Origin: RGIG4708 sp045538875
GTDB lineage: Bacteria > Bacillota > Clostridia > UMGS1810
DNA: 21,115 nucleotides
NCBI GenBank assembly: GCA_045538875.1
Contig: JAZQEG010000014.1
Location: forward strand, 1 to 21,115
Direction: 5' to 3'
Of the stretch, positions 13,893 through 21,107 are shown in pieces; within the stretch, counting starts at the first letter, position 1, and each line of letters starts with the position of its first letter. The position numbers were made by a program, and so were the translations under genes. The notes under the pieces were generated by a model. The model was given only the letters and a program-made list of their open reading frames with translations. It was not told the DNA's origin and made no database searches.

Positions 13893-15877
13893 ATTGCATC
13901 CACCTCCGCCATAATTTGTGAATTTTTAAATCCATTTAGGTCCATAGCACCCGATGGGCACGCAACTGTGCATGCACCGCAGCCCTGACATACTGCAGGG
14001 TTAACGCTTGCCACTCTTCGTACTTTTGTGGTTCGGTCGGGCATACGAAACTCTTTGTCAATATAAGTGATGGCACCGTAAGGGCAAACATTTGCACAGG
14101 ACGAACAACCGTTACACATAAGCTCATTTGGCTGGGCAACACATGGATTGCCTTTAAGCTTGCTTTTTGCAAGGAGCCCAATAACCTTGGCTGCTGCTGC
14201 ACTTGCCTGAGATACAGTTTCGGGGATGTCCTTAGGGCCCTGACATGTACCCGAAAGGAACACGCCTGCCGTTGGGCTTTCTACAGGGCGAAGTTTAGGA
14301 TGCGCCTCTGTAAAAAAGTCGTTTGTATCCATACTTGCAGTAAGCTTTGTTGCAAGAGGGCGGGCTGATTTGTCAGGCTCAATTGCAGTTGCAAGCACCA
14401 CAAGGTCTGCTGCAATATTAAGCTGCTTGTTTGCAAGCAGGTCTGATGCTTGAACCATAAGTTTGTTGCCCTCGGGCGAAACTTTTCCAACCATACCCTT
14501 GATATAGTGAACGCCGTATTCCTCAACTGCTCTGCGGTAAAACTCGTCAAAGCTTTTGCCGGGGGTACGCACATCAATATAAAACACATAAACCTCTGTA
14601 TCGGGGTATTTGTCACGGGTAAGCATAGCGTGCTTTGCTGTGTACATACAGCATATTTTTGAGCAGTATTCTTTGCCTTTTTCGGCACATGAGGAGCAAC
14701 GCGAGCCCACGCACTGTACAAAAACAATTGTGTGAGGGTGCTCGTTGTCCGACGGACGCAAAAGCTTACCTGCAGTTGGGCCTGCAGCATTTGTTAAACG
14801 CTCAAATTCAAGCGATGTGATAACATCTTTTGACTGATTGTATGCAAATTCGTCAAATTTGTCTAGGTTTATTGTGTTAAAGCCGGTAGCAGCTACAATA
14901 GCACCGTACTTTTCTTCGATTATTTCATCCTTTTGCGTGTAGTCAATAGCACCTGCTGTGCAAAGCTTTGAGCACACACCGCATTTTCCTGTGCTTAGCA
15001 TAGTACAGTAATCGGCATCAATTGTTGCAACCTTTGGTACTGCCTGAGCAAAAGGAATATATATTGCGCGTCGGTTGTCCATACCCATATTAAATTCGTT
15101 AGGAACTTTTTTTTGCGGGCATTTTTCGGTACAAAGACCGCAACCTGTACATTTTGTTTCGTCAACAAATCTTGCTTTTTTGCGGATTTTTACATCAAAG
15201 TTACCCACAAATCCGCCTATTTCTTCTACTTCGCTGTACGAAAAAATGCGGATGTTTTCGTGCTGAGAGCAATCCACCATTTTTGGTGTAAGGATACAAG
15301 CAGCACAGTCAAGAGTAGGGAAGGTTTTGTCAAGCTGAGCCATTTTGCCGCCAATTGTTGGCTTTTTTTCAACTATATCTACAGGGAACCCTGCCTCTGC
15401 AATGTCAAGAGCAGTCTGAATACCTGCAATACCTCCGCCTATAACAAGGGCTCTTTTTGTAACTGGTGTTTCACCAGGGGTAAGGGGTGCATTAAGGTTA
15501 ACCTTTGCAACAGCCGCTTTGCCGAGTATTATTGCTTTTTCGGTACCCTCAGCCATATCCTTGTGAATCCACGAGCACTGCTCACGGATGTTTGCAATTT
15601 CCACCATATATGGATTGATGCCCGCTTTTTCGGCAGTTTTGCGGAAGGTAGCCTCGTGCATTCTTGGTGAGCACGAACATACAACAATGCCTGTGAGCTT
15701 ATGCTCTTTTACGGCATCTGCAATCATATCCTGACCTGCCTGCGAACACATATATTGATAATTTGCGGAAAAGACAACTCCCGGCTCTGTTTTAAGAGCA
15801 TCCGCAACCTTAACCACATCTACAGTGCCTGCGATGTTTGTACCGCACCAGCACACAAATACGCCTATTCTTTGCAT
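13883..15877 (-). CDS. hdrA: HdrA, FAD-containing bifurcating subunit of heterodisulfide reductase-type complex
   Basis: A 664-residue protein of usual HdrA length, the flavin site where electrons from NADH would split. Order: an N-terminal domain with VCWCGTNIAG and VCSCSPRMHE (Cys9, Cys11, Cys67, Cys69); FAD Rossmann motif VIGGGIAGIQTA (145-156); DCAAC (190-194); an inserted ferredoxin domain with C243-C246-C249-C253 and Cys291, Cys299, Cys302, Cys306; CVGSRC (389-394) and CSKICCMYTAKH; and a C-terminal ferredoxin domain with C588-C591-C594-C598 and C630-C633-C636-C640. The last is the likely exit for low-potential electrons to ferredoxin. No in-frame TGA or selenocysteine is seen. ATG follows GGAGGAGA, 15 bp after hdrC. 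Confidence 0.94.
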   Translation of the reverse strand: MQRIGVFVCWCGTNIAGTVDVVKVADALKTEPGVVFSANYQYMCSQAGQDMIADAVKEHKLTGIVVCSCSPRMHEATFRKTAEKAGINPYMVEIANIREQCSWIHKDMAEGTEKAIILGKAAVAKVNLNAPLTPGETPVTKRALVIGGGIAGIQTALDIAEAGFPVDIVEKKPTIGGKMAQLDKTFPTLDCAACILTPKMVDCSQHENIRIFSYSEVEEIGGFVGNFDVKIRKKARFVDETKCTGCGLCTEKCPQKKVPNEFNMGMDNRRAIYIPFAQAVPKVATIDADYCTMLSTGKCGVCSKLCTAGAIDYTQKDEIIEEKYGAIVAATGFNTINLDKFDEFAYNQSKDVITSLEFERLTNAAGPTAGKLLRPSDNEHPHTIVFVQCVGSRCSSCAEKGKEYCSKICCMYTAKHAMLTRDKYPDTEVYVFYIDVRTPGKSFDEFYRRAVEEYGVHYIKGMVGKVSPEGNKLMVQASDLLANKQLNIAADLVVLATAIEPDKSARPLATKLTASMDTNDFFTEAHPKLRPVESPTAGVFLSGTCQGPKDIPETVSQASAAAAKVIGLLAKSKLKGNPCVAQPNELMCNGCSSCANVCPYGAITYIDKEFRMPDRTTKVRRVASVNPAVCQGCGACTVACPSGAMDLNGFKNSQIMAEVDAICK

Positions 15878-15892
15878 TTGCTGTCTCCTCCT

Positions 15893-16282
15893 TTATTTAG
15901 TGTATTTTCTTATAGCACTTACCAAAAGCTGTTGAGGAACATTTTCGTCAATAAGCTCAGGGATGCTATCTGTTTTAAGATGGTTTTTACCTTGCTTGCG
16001 CACAACCGAAAGGCGCACTGCCTCAACAAGCTTGGCAGGCTCAACACCTCTTGGGCATCTGTCTACACACGCAAAGCATGTTAAACATTTGTAAAGCGAT
16101 TGTGAGTTTAAAAGCGGCTCAATGTCGCCCGACTCTACCATATATACAAATTGATGGGGGTGATATTCCATTTCATCAAATGCGGGGCAGGTTGCAGTGC
16201 ATTTGCCGCATCGCATACATTTTTTGGGGTTTACGCCGCTTATGCGGATAATTTCGTTTTGAAGATTGTTATCTTTATGCAT
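15893..16282 (-). CDS. hdrC: HdrC, 4Fe-4S dicluster subunit
   Basis: A 129-residue, short HdrC with two ferredoxin quartets, C22-C25-C28-C32 (CMRCGKCTATCP) and C66-C69-C72-C76 (CLTCFACVDRCP), and the helical tail usual for the family. It carries high-potential electrons from HdrA to HdrB. It overlaps hdrB by 8 bp (ATGCATAA), with AAGGAGGTG inside hdrB. In methanogens HdrC can be fused to or paired with HdrB; here both are separate. Confidence 0.92.
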   Translation of the reverse strand: MHKDNNLQNEIIRISGVNPKKCMRCGKCTATCPAFDEMEYHPHQFVYMVESGDIEPLLNSQSLYKCLTCFACVDRCPRGVEPAKLVEAVRLSVVRKQGKNHLKTDSIPELIDENVPQQLLVSAIRKYTK

Positions 16283-17069
16283 CTGCAGGCACCTCCTTTA
16301 TACCAAAAGCCTCTGCCAAAAGCTCGGTAAAATATACAACGGGGATGGGGCAGCCGTTTTTTTCGAGATTGTACTTGCAAAGAGGGCAGGCGGTAACCAA
16401 AATTTCGGCACCTGCATCAACAGCACTTTGCCATACCTTGATGGATTTTGCTTTTGCACTGTTTGCATCTTCGAGTGCAATGTATCCACCGCAGCATTCG
16501 TTGCGCTGTGGGTAAACAATCGGTTCGCCTCCAATTGCCTTAATCATATCTTCTATAATAGTAGGGTTTTCAACATCGTCTGTTTTCATCACATTGCCAG
16601 GGCGAAGCAGCAGGCAACCGTAGTATGCTGCAATTTTTTTGCCTGTTAAAGGGTTTACAGCCTTTTCCTTAACTTTGTCGTAGCCTACAACATCCCTTAA
16701 AAGTTCAAGGTAGTGTACAACCTTTGTTTCACCATTGTAGTTGCCGTCATTGCCAAGGTAGTTGTTAACACGGCTTGCAAATTCTGCATCTGTCTGCATA
16801 GCGTGGTTTGTCTGCTTTACTACATTGTGGCACGCTGAGCACGCAGTTAAAAGAATTTGATTTTTGTCGCGCGCCGCAATCAAATTTCGTACTGATGAAA
16901 GCTTTGTGGCAATTTCATCGCGTGATGTAGTAAACACACCGCCGCAGCACTGCCAGTTTTGTATTTCTTCAAGCTCAACACCAAGTACTTGTGCACTTTT
17001 TTTTGCATATATATCAAGGTCTTTTGCTTTTGTCTTTAATGTGCATCCGGGAAAGTATGATACCTTCAT
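16275..17069 (-). CDS. hdrB: HdrB, CCG-domain subunit with two noncubane [4Fe-4S] motifs
   Basis: A 264-residue subunit. Both CCG motifs are complete: Cys9, Cys41-Cys42, Cys77 and Cys80 (C-x31-CC-x34-CxxC), and Cys152, Cys192-Cys193, Cys228 and Cys231 (C-x39-CC-x34-CxxC). In methanogens these bind two noncubane clusters that split the CoM-S-S-CoB disulfide. A Clostridium-like organism has no such coenzymes, so the acceptor must differ. Adjacency to frdAB suggests electrons pass from here to FrdB, or that an unknown disulfide is the mediator. ATG 17069 follows AAGGAGG at 8 nt; the 39-bp gap to fumC is the largest in the upstream half of the operon. Confidence 0.92.
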   Translation of the reverse strand: MKVSYFPGCTLKTKAKDLDIYAKKSAQVLGVELEEIQNWQCCGGVFTTSRDEIATKLSSVRNLIAARDKNQILLTACSACHNVVKQTNHAMQTDAEFASRVNNYLGNDGNYNGETKVVHYLELLRDVVGYDKVKEKAVNPLTGKKIAAYYGCLLLRPGNVMKTDDVENPTIIEDMIKAIGGEPIVYPQRNECCGGYIALEDANSAKAKSIKVWQSAVDAGAEILVTACPLCKYNLEKNGCPIPVVYFTELLAEAFGIKEVPADA

Positions 17070-17108
17070 TAACTTTTCCTCCTTAATAATAGTATGAATT
17101 GTAACCCG

Positions 17109-18485
17109 TTATACCATCTGCTCGGGGTGGAATACCTCGTCAAATTTTTCTGCTGTCAAAAAGCCAAGCTCAACACACGCCTGTTTAAGCGAAATGTTGT
17201 CTTTAAAAGCTTTTTTTGCTGTTTTTGCAGCATTTTCATAGCCAATATATGGGTTGAGTGCAGTTACAAGCATAAGTGAATTGTGCAAATTGTGATGCAT
17301 TTTTTCTTTGTTTGCTTTTATGCCAACTGCACAGTTTTTGTTAAATGATACAATTGCTTCGGCCAAAAGTCTTGCCGACTGCAAAAAGTTGTATATGCAC
17401 ACAGGCATAAACACATTAAGCTCAAAGTTACCCTGTGATGCAGCCATACCAACTGCTACATCGTTGCCCATTACCTGAACTGCAACCATAGTAACAGCCT
17501 CACACTGTGTAGGGTTTACCTTGCCCGGCATAATAGATGAGCCCGGCTCATTTTCGGGGATAAATATTTCGCCAAGGCCATCACGAGGGCCGCTTGCAAG
17601 CCAGCGCACATCGTTTGCAATTTTCATCATATCGCAGGCAAGAGCCTTTATTGCACCGTGAGCAAACACCAGCTCATCCTTTGATGTAAGTGCATGAAAC
17701 TTGTTGCTTGCTGTAACAAACTTTTTGCCTGTAAGGTTGGACACTTTTTGTGCAACCACTTCACCAAAGCCTTTTGGAGCATTAAGGCCTGTGCCTACTG
17801 CAGTACCGCCGAGTGCCAATTCACTAAGCGGAGCAATTGAGCGTTCAATAAGCTCAACATCTCTCTCAAGTGAAGAGCGCCAGCCGCTTATTTCCTGACT
17901 AAATGTAATTGGTGTTGCATCCTGAAGATGTGTTCTTCCGCTTTTTACAATACCTTCATTTTCAGCTTCAAGCTTTTTAAATGTATCTATGAGTGTTTTT
18001 GCCGCAGGTATAAGTTTGTCTTCAAGCATCAAAACTGCCGCAATGTGCATCGCAGTAGGGAAGGTGTCATTTGATGATTGGCTCATATTAACATCATCGT
18101 TTGGGTGAAGAATTTTTTCATCTGCAATTTGGTTGCCTCTGTTTGCTATTACCTCGTTTGCATTCATATTAGACTGTGTGCCCGAGCCTGTCTGCCACAC
18201 TACAAGAGGAAAGTTGCTGTTAAGCTTGCCTGCAATTACTTCATCACAGGCACTTTCTATGGCATTAAGCTTTTGTTTTGTCATTTTTTCGCCCTTTAGC
18301 TCGTGGTTTGCCTGAGCTGCAGCCTTTTTGAGTATGCCAAATGCGTGGATTATTTCCATAGGCATAGTTTCTATATTTACACCGATTTCAAAATTTTCGT
18401 GACTGCGCTGGGTTTGTGCTGCCCAGAGTTTGTCGGCAGGCACCTTTACTTCGCCCATTGAGTCGTGCTCTATACGATATTCCAT
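17109..18485 (-). CDS. fumC: Class II fumarase (fumarate hydratase)
   Basis: A 458-residue protein of the fumarase/aspartase superfamily, close to the E. coli FumC length. It interconverts malate and fumarate without an iron-sulfur cluster. Motifs: QTGSGTQSNMNANEV (98-112), SQSSNDTFPTAMH (135-147), THLQDATP with catalytic His186, and the signature GSSIMPGKVNP (315-325) with catalytic Ser. The TQSNMN and HPND text fits fumarase rather than aspartase. The frame is open upstream to 18575, but ATG 18485 is chosen: it starts the conserved MEYRIEHDSMGEV, has TTGGAGGG 7 nt before it, and avoids overlapping mdh. It is 16 bp after mdh. Confidence 0.94.
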   Translation of the reverse strand: MEYRIEHDSMGEVKVPADKLWAAQTQRSHENFEIGVNIETMPMEIIHAFGILKKAAAQANHELKGEKMTKQKLNAIESACDEVIAGKLNSNFPLVVWQTGSGTQSNMNANEVIANRGNQIADEKILHPNDDVNMSQSSNDTFPTAMHIAAVLMLEDKLIPAAKTLIDTFKKLEAENEGIVKSGRTHLQDATPITFSQEISGWRSSLERDVELIERSIAPLSELALGGTAVGTGLNAPKGFGEVVAQKVSNLTGKKFVTASNKFHALTSKDELVFAHGAIKALACDMMKIANDVRWLASGPRDGLGEIFIPENEPGSSIMPGKVNPTQCEAVTMVAVQVMGNDVAVGMAASQGNFELNVFMPVCIYNFLQSARLLAEAIVSFNKNCAVGIKANKEKMHHNLHNSLMLVTALNPYIGYENAAKTAKKAFKDNISLKQACVELGFLTAEKFDEVFHPEQMV

Positions 18486-18501
18486 TTTTATACCCTCCAA
18501 A

Positions 18502-19449
18502 TTATTTAACATCTGTACCGCTAATAATTTCTTTAAGTTTATTTGCGCTCGACTGAAGCTTTTTAATTTCCTCATCTGTCATAGGCAGGTTTACTTTGCC
18601 TCTTATGCCTTTGTTGCCTACAATGGCAAGTGTACTGAGGCAAACATCTTCAACTCCGTATTCACCGTGCATCATTGTGGAAACTGTCATAGTTGTGTCA
18701 ATTCCGCTTAAAATGCATTTGCATATATAGCAGACCGAAACAGATACCGCATAAAATGTAGCACCCTTACGCTCAATAACCTCGCCTGCTGTTTGTTTTA
18801 CATAGCTTTCAACATCATCAAGGTTGAGAGATGGCATCTCATCATTACGCTCGCCAAATGATTCGTCGCAGCTTTGAATCGGCACATTTGAAACATTTGC
18901 AAGTGACCACGGAATAAACGCCGAATCACCGTGCTCGCCAAGTACATATGCATGAACATTTTTTTGGCTGATGGAATAATATTCCGAAAGGCGCGAACGC
19001 AGTCTTGCAGTGTCAAGAATTGTGCCCGAACCAATAATTCTGTCCTCTGGGATACCCGACTCTTTGCAAAATACATAGGTGAGTATATCTACAGGGTTAC
19101 TTACAATAAGGTAAACTGCATCGGGGGCATTTTTGGTTATTTGAGGCATAATGCTTCGGAGCACATTTATATTTGTTTGTGCAAGCTCAAGCCTTGTTTG
19201 ACCGGGTTTTCGTGCAACGCCCGAGGTAATAATAACAATATCGGAGCCTGCAGTGTCCTCGTAGGTGCCTGCATGCACTGTGCACGGATTGCAAAATGGT
19301 ATGCCCTGCCTGATGTCAAGAGCTTCACCTACGGCTTTGCCGTGTGCAATGTCGATAAGTACAATTTCTGATGTAATTCCCGAAACTGTAAGTGTGTATG
19401 CAATTGTTGAGCCTACACTTCCGCTTCCTATAATGGTAATTTTGTTCAT
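18502..19449 (-). CDS. mdh: Malate dehydrogenase on a lactate dehydrogenase scaffold
   Basis: A 315-residue NAD-dependent 2-hydroxyacid dehydrogenase. NAD loop GSGSVGS (8-14); the catalytic set is Asp146/Arg149 (LDTARLR) and His173 (GEHGDS). The text SGTILDTARLR and GEHGDSAFIPWS is lactate dehydrogenase-like, but the selectivity position (LDH residue 102, Gln in lactate enzymes) is Arg80 in GVARKPGQTR, the malate/oxaloacetate-type residue, with Arg86 as the second anion-binding Arg. Together with the co-operonic fumarase, malate dehydrogenase is preferred; lactate activity cannot be excluded. It is the first gene of the operon: ATG 19449 with GAGGAA at 7 nt and a leader of about 80 nt. Confidence 0.82.
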   Translation of the reverse strand: MNKITIIGSGSVGSTIAYTLTVSGITSEIVLIDIAHGKAVGEALDIRQGIPFCNPCTVHAGTYEDTAGSDIVIITSGVARKPGQTRLELAQTNINVLRSIMPQITKNAPDAVYLIVSNPVDILTYVFCKESGIPEDRIIGSGTILDTARLRSRLSEYYSISQKNVHAYVLGEHGDSAFIPWSLANVSNVPIQSCDESFGERNDEMPSLNLDDVESYVKQTAGEVIERKGATFYAVSVSVCYICKCILSGIDTTMTVSTMMHGEYGVEDVCLSTLAIVGNKGIRGKVNLPMTDEEIKKLQSSANKLKEIISGTDVK

Positions 19450-19536
19450 AATAAATTCCTCACTTTATGATGATGTTTTAATAGTAAAAATTGTTAAAAT
19501 TTATCAAATTTATAAACAATAACACAATTTGATTTA

Positions 19537-19565
19537 ATTATAACACAAATTTAAAAGTTTGACAA
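19537..19565 (-). promoter_or_regulatory. Promoter of the mdh-fumC-hdr-flx-frd operon
   Basis: On the - strand: -35 TTGTCA (19565-19560), a 17-bp spacer, and -10 TATAAT (19542-19537) with TGT before it (extended -10). The predicted start is near 19530. The leader contains an AT-rich imperfect inverted repeat (attgtt 19490-19495 / aacaat 19515-19520). Confidence 0.78.
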
Positions 19566-19576
19566 GTATTTAACAA
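19559..19576. promoter_or_regulatory. Candidate Rex (NADH/NAD+ sensor) operator over the operon -35
   Basis: TTGACAAGTATTTAACAA matches the clostridial Rex pattern TTGTTAA-N4-TTAACAA with correct 18-bp length and two mismatches (AC for TT in the left half). It covers the -35 box, so a bound repressor would block RNA polymerase. Rex controls NADH-consuming fermentation genes, which suits this operon. No rex gene is in the window. Confidence 0.38.
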
Positions 19577-19770
19577 TCTTTTTTCGCCAAAAAGTTACAC
19601 AATAATTTTTACATTACAGGCAAATTTTTTATAAATTTTGTTGTTTGTTTTATATGGTACTATTAAATATTCATAATACAGTATATATTGCAAATATTTA
19701 AAAGTTACCTTATATGTTGATATACATAACAAAAGCCAAATAACTATCAACAAACTTTATTGCCCTTTGG

Positions 19771-19799
19771 TTGACATATTGGCACTTTGGTTGTATAAT
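19771..19799 (+). promoter_or_regulatory. Promoter of the PspC gene with 20-bp-spaced direct repeats
   Basis: A perfect TTGACA (19771-19776), 17 bp, TATAAT (19794-19799). CTTTGGTTG occurs twice, at 19765-19773 and 19785-19793, 20 bp apart; the wider context GC(C/A)CTTTGGTTG differs at one base. The repeats overlap the -35 and fill the spacer end, so a regulator bound there would affect transcription. Upstream, GTTGATA (19716-19722) and TATCAAC (19745-19751) form an inverted repeat. The rest of 19577-19715 shows nothing but AT-rich DNA. Confidence 0.7.
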
Positions 19800-19832
19800 A
19801 CATATTATAATAGTACAAAGGAGAAATTCATT

Positions 19833-20018
19833 ATGAAAAGATTATATAAATCATCAACTAATAAAAAAATATGCGGTGTGTGCGGCGGAATTGCTGAGTA
19901 TTTTAATATAGACCCAACACTGGTTCGCCTTTTGTGTGCAGTTGCAATTTTTTGCTCATTTTTTACAGGAATTTTTGCTTATTTTGTTGCGGCAATAATT
20001 ATACCAGAGCAACAGTAA
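19833..20018 (+). CDS. PspC-domain small membrane protein
   Basis: A 61-residue protein that is almost entirely a PspC domain: KRLYKSSTNKKICGVCGGIA, then EYFNIDPTLVRLL, then one membrane segment (about 32-57) ending IIIPEQQ. Stand-alone PspC proteins are common in Firmicutes and often belong to cell-envelope stress regulons. ATG 19833 is preferred to earlier in-frame starts because AAAGGAG sits 9 nt before it and because 19771-19799 is a consensus promoter. It is divergent from mdh and functionally unrelated to it as far as can be seen. Confidence 0.9.
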   Translation: MKRLYKSSTNKKICGVCGGIAEYFNIDPTLVRLLCAVAIFCSFFTGIFAYFVAAIIIPEQQ

Positions 20019-20025
20019 TTTTGTA

Positions 20026-20054
20026 TTGACATTTATATTTTTTTGATGTATCAT
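20026..20054 (+). promoter_or_regulatory. Promoter of tRNA-Pro
   Basis: TTGACA (20026-20031), a 17-bp spacer, TATCAT (20049-20054), placing the start about 7 nt before the mature tRNA. It begins 8 bp after the PspC stop. Confidence 0.75.
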
Positions 20055-20067
20055 ATATATTGTGTTT

Positions 20068-20143
20068 CGGGGTGTGGCGCAGCTGGTAGCGCACTAGACT
20101 GGGGGTCTAGGGGCCGCAAGTTCAAGTCTTGTCACTCCGACCA
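20068..20143 (+). tRNA. tRNA-Pro (anticodon GGG)
   Basis: A 76-nt cloverleaf. The acceptor arm CGGGGTG (20068-20074) pairs with CACTCCG (20133-20139), including one G-U; discriminator A and encoded CCA follow (20140-20143). The anticodon stem CTAGA/TCTAG holds the loop CTGGGGG with anticodon GGG at 20101-20103 and G37. The T arm is GCAAG-TTCAAGT-CTTGT. It reads CCC and CCU codons. Confidence 0.95.
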
Positions 20144-20187
20144 AAAAAGCAGAACCAAAGAGATATAATGTCGATTTGGTCAGCAAC

Positions 20188-20222
20188 AGAGAGGGTTTGC
20201 GAGTTTTTCGCAAACCCTCTTT
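20188..20222 (+). terminator. Hairpin downstream of tRNA-Pro, probable terminator
   Basis: A 13-bp perfect stem (20190-20202 / 20208-20220, agagggtttgcga / tcgcaaaccctct) with a GTTTT loop is followed by only a short T stretch (TTTCG). It is probably the end of the tRNA transcript. Between the tRNA and this stem, GACCAAA (20139-20145) and TTTGGTC (20175-20181) also form an inverted repeat. Confidence 0.6.
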
Positions 20223-20271
20223 CGTAATCAAAACTTGAAGATATTCACTTCTATTCAGGGTGATTTGAACT

Positions 20272-20358
20272 ATGACAATGGCAAGAAATATGGATTATGA
20301 CAATAACTCACCGAATAGAGTTGAACCAACACTTATACAAATTAATATAGAAGTTTGA
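20272..20358 (+). CDS. Possible 28-residue small ORF
   Basis: ATG 20272 to TGA 20356-20358 encodes 28 residues beginning MTMARNMDYDNNSPNRV and ending INIEV. AGGGTGAT lies 7-14 nt upstream, and the stop codon touches the start of a strong terminator, so the reading frame fits a short transcript exactly. I do not recognise the peptide. It may be a real small gene, a leader peptide or the remnant of a longer one; an in-frame TGA at 20266 closes the frame upstream. Confidence 0.3.
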   Translation: MTMARNMDYDNNSPNRVEPTLIQINIEV

Positions 20359-20393
20359 GGCAATTTCTTTAATTAGAAGTTGCCTCTTTTTTT
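20357..20393 (+). terminator. Strong rho-independent terminator before the 221-aa gene
   Basis: An 11-bp stem (gaggcaatttc 20357-20367 / gaagttgcctc 20376-20386, one G-U pair) with an 8-nt loop is followed by seven Ts (20387-20393). It directly follows the 28-residue ORF and precedes the next gene by about 30 bp. It can act as a terminator of the upstream transcript or as an attenuator. Confidence 0.85.
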
Positions 20394-20421
20394 GTGCCTG
20401 AAAATGAAAGGAGGGGAGAAA

Positions 20422-21087
20422 ATGTATACTGAAAAATTTCTGCAACAAGTACATCGTAAATTAAATGAACAGGGGATTACAAACTCAAAACTTAGAGATA
20501 CCTGCATAGATATCTACGAGGGTGAGAATGAAATTTTTAAGATTGACAGAAAAGGCGGAATGTTTTATTCATCAGACAATCGATTCCGAAATGTAGTCGA
20601 TAAACTTCATAAAATAATACAGCCGATTGTTTGCGAAGTGGATGAGTATCTCAGAGCAATGGAAAACGGCACTGAACTGAAGGCAAGAGATTTTGATATG
20701 CCATATATTAAAATCTCTGAATACAATGAAGTGGTTCTTGCTGGAACAGAACATAGTAATGGAAGTTTTGAATTTGCGACATGGAACTACAAAAACAATT
20801 CCTTGTATCACGGACATTATACCACAGACTATAAAGGTGCAAGAGAAGATTTTGCAACTCGTTCAGGCTTGGTAAATAAGAATCTGCTATTCAATAAGAA
20901 TGAATTGGTTGAGATTTATCGGTGCATCGAGGATACTCTTAGTAACGAATACGAAATGACAGATAAACAAAGAGAAATACTTGAAGATGTACAAACCCGT
21001 ATCAGTAATTCTGTTGAGAACTTTGATGAATTGCTCAAAGAAGCTATTGAACAAGGCGAAGATGAAACATTTGAACAAACAATGTAA
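20422..21087 (+). CDS. Unrecognised 221-residue protein, possibly of a mobile element
   Basis: ATG 20422 follows AAAGGAGGGG at good spacing; an in-frame upstream start at 20380 lies inside the terminator hairpin and is rejected. The protein is soluble, acidic at the C-terminus (EQGEDETFEQTM), with an alpha-helical start (MYTEKFLQQVHRKLNEQG) and a mixed middle (DMPYIKISEYNEVVLAGTE, NGSFEFATWNYKNNSLYHGH). There is no signal peptide, membrane segment or catalytic motif I can name. The style, a small gene with a very strong ribosome site tightly followed by another gene, resembles cargo of clostridial integrative elements, and it sits just beyond a tRNA gene. This placement is suggestive only. 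Confidence 0.6.
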   Translation: MYTEKFLQQVHRKLNEQGITNSKLRDTCIDIYEGENEIFKIDRKGGMFYSSDNRFRNVVDKLHKIIQPIVCEVDEYLRAMENGTELKARDFDMPYIKISEYNEVVLAGTEHSNGSFEFATWNYKNNSLYHGHYTTDYKGAREDFATRSGLVNKNLLFNKNELVEIYRCIEDTLSNEYEMTDKQREILEDVQTRISNSVENFDELLKEAIEQGEDETFEQTM

Positions 21088-21107
21088 ATTTGAAAGGAGG
21101 AAATGAA

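Noticed and set aside
18486..18575. Longer N-terminus for fumarase, starting at 18575.
   Set aside because: The extra 30 residues are the mdh end in another frame; ATG 18485 has a GGAGGG site and gives the standard 458-residue enzyme.
19490..19520. AT-rich inverted repeat in the mdh leader as a second Rex site or a riboswitch.
   Set aside because: The half-site spacing is wrong for Rex (TTGTTAA to TATCAA is one base short and mismatched), and nothing resembles a known riboswitch core.
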